Source of the DNA: Prorocentrum cordatum
Taxonomy: Eukaryota; Sar; Dinophyceae; Prorocentrales; Prorocentraceae
Assembly (NCBI GenBank): GCA_963575745.1
Contig: CAUYUJ010012670.1
Location: forward strand, 388,985 to 452,984
Direction of reading: 5' to 3'
DNA length: 64,000 nucleotides
The notes under the pieces were generated by a model. The model ran no database searches and was not told where the DNA came from. It was given only the letters and a program-made list of their open reading frames with translations. The translations under genes were made by a program, and so were the position numbers. Shown piece after piece: positions 61,223-64,000 of the stretch; within the stretch, counting starts at the first letter, position 1; each line of letters starts with the position of its first letter.

Positions 61223-62465
61223 ACTGGCGCCGGCGGTGAACCGTCAACCTGGTCACCGCCGGGAACCTCGTAGAGCTCCTAGCACGCGTAAGAGTGCTCA
61301 GCATGGAAAGAGAGAGTTCTGGAAGCATTTCTCGAAAAAGAGAAAACTAATTTTTTTTTCGTATCGACATGAAGATGGTTCCGCCAAGTGTTTTGATAGT
61401 AAAATGCATCTAGAGAGCTCATATTAAGACGGGAGGTCCCTCGAAGTCGTTTACAGTGCGAAAAATCTGCTTCCTCAAAATGAATGGTCAAATATCTTTC
61501 AAAAAATCGCAAAACCACCCAAAAGTTGCCACATTGTCCGCCTCGGCCGGATGGGCCAACTGGCGCCGGCAGTGAACCGTCAACCTGGTCACCGCCGGGA
61601 ACCTCGTAGAGCTCCTCTCACTAGTAAGATTGCAGAAAATCGACACATCAAAAAAATGAAGATTTTTCGGATATCTTGAAATTTGATTTTTTCGATGTTC
61701 ATGTTCGTTCAGTTCCCGGTAGTCAGCTCATGCAAAAATGCATCGAGAGAGCTGAGCTGCTGTCAGAGTGAAGTTCATATGCCAATGCTCGGCGTAAAAA
61801 TCTGCTTTTTCAAAATAAATGGTTAAATATCTTTCAAACTGGCGCCGGCGGTGAACCGTCAACCTGGTCACCGCCGGGAACCTCGTAGAGCTCCTCTTAC
61901 AAGTAAGAGTGCAGAGAATCGGCATATCATCAAACAAGTGAAGATTTTTCGAAAATCTTGAAATTCGATTTTTTCGATGTTCATGTTCGCTCAGTTCCCG
62001 GAAGTCAGCTCATGCAAAAATGCATCGAGAGAGCTGAGCTGCTGTCAGAGAGGAGTTCATATGCCAATGCTCGGCGTAAAAATCTGCTTTTTCAAAATAA
62101 ATGGTCAAATATCTTTCAAATTTTTGCAAAACCACCCAAAAGTTATCACATTGTCCGTTCTGGCCGGGTGGGCCAACTAGCTCCACCCCGCGCCGGAATT
62201 CCTCTAGCTCATCGATGTCGAAGAGCTCTACGAGGTATTTTCGCAAAACCACCCAAAAGTTATCACATTGTCCTTTCTGGCCGGGTGGGCCAACTAGCTC
62301 CACCCCGCGCCGGAATTCCTCTAGCTCATCGATGTCGAAGAGCTCTACGAGGTACTAGCTCCACCCCGCGCCGGAATTCCTCTAGCTCATCGATACCGAA
62401 GAGCTCTACGAGGTATTACTCTTAGCTTCCAGCTATAACTAGCTAAGGGAAGCTCTACGAGTTAC
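61223..62465 (+). repeat. F3 cluster: three units plus tail-only copies
   Basis: Units start at 61223, 61560 and 61839 with ACTGGCGCCGGC. The first two are cut at GGGCCAACTGGC and ATCTTTCAAACTGGC, and the third is complete to GAGCTCTACGAGGTA at 62237. Tail-only copies follow at 62237-62356 and 62357-62416, both ending GAGCTCTACGAGGTA, then an F1 tail ending GCTCTACGAGTTA at 62465. Units two and three share most of their body, including GTTCATATGCCAATGCTCGG. Confidence 0.85.
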
Positions 62466-62660
62466 GTGCTGGCCCCTACAATAACACCCCGGTACGGCTG
62501 TGCTATTGGGTCCACCAGTCGCCACTCGCCCCCGCCCGAGACGACAAAGGGCCGGCACGGCTCCCGATGTCGTGCTCCAAGGTCTCCATAGCACCCCGGC
62601 ACGGCTGTGCTATATATAGAGCGCCAAGGAGGCGGCGAGATGAAAAGAGAGAACTCCGGT
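62466..62660 (+). promoter_or_regulatory. TATA-like promoter candidate with duplicated upstream motif
   Basis: CACCCCGGTACGGCTGTGC at about 62486 is repeated as CACCCCGGCACGGCTGTGC at about 62593. The second copy runs directly into TATATATAGAGCGCC, a TATA-box-like stretch. The segment is unique in the window and is not repeat-derived. Whether transcription starts here is unknown, and no confident gene follows. Confidence 0.35.
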
Positions 62661-63058
62661 CCGCGATATTGACCGGAGCGAGTAGGTTCGCGCTCCCGAG
62701 CCTCCAGCCAGTGCCGGAAGCCCGAGCGCGCGTCCAGTGCCGCTCAGGCGCCGCGCCAGCCGTGCGCGCCCCCCCCGGCCGGCCCCGCGGGGCTGGGGGT
62801 GCGCCGGCGGCCGCGCGGCGCTGCGGCGCGGGCGTCGGGGCGTGGCGTCGTCGTTGTCTTCGTCGTCCCTCCTGCTGTGCTTCGGCTCTCTTTCTTCCTG
62901 TTTCTCTCCTGCTGCTTTTTTTTCTCTCTCGTCTCTCCTTTGTTCTTCCTTTTCTGTTCTCCTCTGTTGCTCTTGTCTGTTTTTTTTCCTCTTTGTCTGT
63001 TCTTTCCCCTCTGTTTCTCCCTTCCGCGTTCCTGTTCCTCCTGCTCTTCGCTCTCTGA
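62661..63058 (+). other. GC-rich stretch, then a pyrimidine-rich tract
   Basis: 62680-62870 is very GC-rich, with an open plus-strand frame (62567-63058, 163 codons) of low-complexity Arg/Ala/Pro composition that I do not accept as a gene. 62875-63055 is almost pure C/T with several T runs. An F3 head begins at 63059. A 5' leader plus polypyrimidine tract of a lost transposon is possible. Confidence 0.4.
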
Positions 63059-63395
63059 CTGGCGCCGGCGGTGAACCGTCAACCTGGTCACCGCCGGGAA
63101 CCTCGTAGAGCTCCTTGAATCCGTGAGAAAGCTCAGCATCAAAGCGGGAGCTTCTGGCAGCTTTTCTACAAAAAACTTCAAGTTGAGATTTTTCGGAGTC
63201 AACATGAAGTCGGTTGCTCCAAGTGAACTGGTACTGAAAATCACTCTAGAGAGCTGAGCTGCTCAGGGAACGAAGTTTATATCTCAATGCTCGGAGTAAA
63301 AATCTGCTTTCTCAAAATGAATTGTCAAATATCTTTCAAAAAATTGCAAAACCACCCAAAGTTGTCACATTGTCCGCCTCGGCCGGCTGGACCAA
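63059..63395 (+). repeat. F3 unit
   Basis: Hairpin GGCGGTGAACCGTCAACC...GGTCACCGCC, ACCTCGTAGAGCTCC, body with GAGCTGAGCTGCTCAGGG and CAATGCTCGGAGTAAAAATC, cut at GGCCGGCTGGACCAAAG. Confidence 0.8.
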
Positions 63396-63770
63396 AGTTC
63401 TCACTCCCAGCGAAGCTATTCATATGAAGTCTCGCGCTCTCAGTGAGAGCGCGAGACCATTCTGCGTCGACAAAAATGCACCAGAACTCTCTAGGTCACC
63501 CATAGATCGATATAAATTAGAAAAAAATTATCCGACTCAAAAAATGTAAAATTGTACAAATCGATATTTTTCATTAATTTTGAAAATTCTAATCAATTTG
63601 GGCACTCTCGAGGCTCATTCGATGTCACGCATGTCGCTGCTTCGATTGGAATGCACCTGGCATGTATAGCATGCACTCAGCTCGAATTATCATCGAAACA
63701 CCGTTCGCAACACGCATACATAGAGACGGTATTCCGATCATAACTCCTGACTCAGCCATTTCGAGGAACT
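63396..63770. other. Unique AT-richer sequence, no gene seen
   Basis: Non-repetitive except for the palindrome at 63429-63457. Open frames are short (at most about 75 codons), and none looks like a protein. Confidence 0.5.
63429..63457. repeat. 29-base near-perfect palindrome
   Basis: GTCTCGCGCTCTCA, a central G, then TGAGAGCGCGAGAC: a 14-bp perfect stem with one central base. It is unrelated to the P-family palindrome. Confidence 0.9.
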
Positions 63771-64000
63771 CTCGAGCTTCCAGTGTGACGCGTCAGATCA
63801 TTCTGCATCGACTGGTGTGTGTGAGAGGTCTGTAGATTGCTGACAGCTCGAGTTAAGTAAAGCCAACCACCGTCACCTGCCAAACTGTACTGCGGGCAAA
63901 GTCGGTTTCCGCAAGTCTTTTGATAGTAATATTGCTTCTAGAGCCCTGAAAATTTTACCAGCAGATGCGCCATAGCTTATTGTAGGAAGGAAAAATCCAA
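63771..64000 (+). repeat. Diverged satellite/H fragment, running off the window
   Basis: ACAGCTCGAGTTAAGTA (monomer) is followed by AAGTCTTTTGATAGTAATATTG and an F2-like body (CTGAAAATTTTACCAGCAG), the same junction order as in H units. Confidence 0.65.

Noticed and set aside
62567-63058. 163-codon frame after the TATA-like element as a real gene
   Set aside because: The product is Arg/Ala/Pro low complexity followed by a Phe/Ser/Leu run from the pyrimidine tract, and it stops just before the F3 unit.
1-64000. Search for the dinoflagellate spliced-leader sequence or its relics
   Set aside because: I saw no match to TTTTGGCTCAAG on either strand by eye. Absence here neither proves nor excludes a dinoflagellate.

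Overview
The window looks like nuclear DNA of a GC-rich protist, most likely a dinoflagellate. I infer this from the very high repeat load, GC-rich intron-poor coding sequence full of low-complexity acidic, Gly and Ser tracts, LINE-type retrotransposons, and an enormous rolling-circle transposon gene. I found no bacterial operon, rRNA or tRNA gene, and no dinoflagellate spliced-leader sequence, so the organism call is an inference.

Layout. Positions 1-1860 hold the 5' part of a decayed LINE on the minus strand (ORF1-like region, then an endonuclease cut by the window edge). From about 1980 to 39213 the sequence is almost wholly a mosaic of interspersed repeats. I name the families here for convenience. 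F1 units have a head hairpin, several roughly 180-bp satellite monomers and a tail. F2 and F3 have the same kind of head, different bodies, and tails starting GCCAACTAGCTCC. H units are F2/satellite hybrids. P units are about 290-330 bp and carry a palindrome of up to 34 bp. F1, F2, F3 and H share a short inverted terminal motif (CTCGTAGAGCT at the head, AGCTCTACGAG at the tail) and a head hairpin built on GGCGGTAAACCGTCAACC. '+' means head on the left for F1/F2/F3/H, and the ACTTGGTAGCGTCC end on the left for P. Inserted into the mosaic are a 1.2-kb element with inverted repeats (3660-4848), a gene-like fragment (15429-16244), a 5'-truncated LINE (18153-20461) and an unrecognised unique island (30401-31265).

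Positions 39214-42460 are ACACAGAC-type microsatellite with four GC-rich blocks. They lie directly downstream of the main gene, a minus-strand open frame of 5547 codons (59744-43101) that appears to continue in other frames at both ends (to about 59970 and to 42461). It encodes a Helitron-type Rep (HUH plus two-tyrosine motif) and a Pif1-like helicase, preceded by a DUF6570-like region, helicase-associated repeats and a possible papain-like peptidase, and followed by a ubiquitin-specific protease domain with its catalytic residues. This Helitron-like polyprotein with an apparent deubiquitinase is the most striking object in the window.

The right end (60201-64000) returns to the F1/F3 mosaic. 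It is interrupted by a unique segment with a TATA-like duplication and a pyrimidine tract (62466-63058) and an AT-richer unique segment with a 29-bp palindrome. No ordinary host gene could be supported. Coordinates of repeat units are read by eye and are good to about 5-20 bases.
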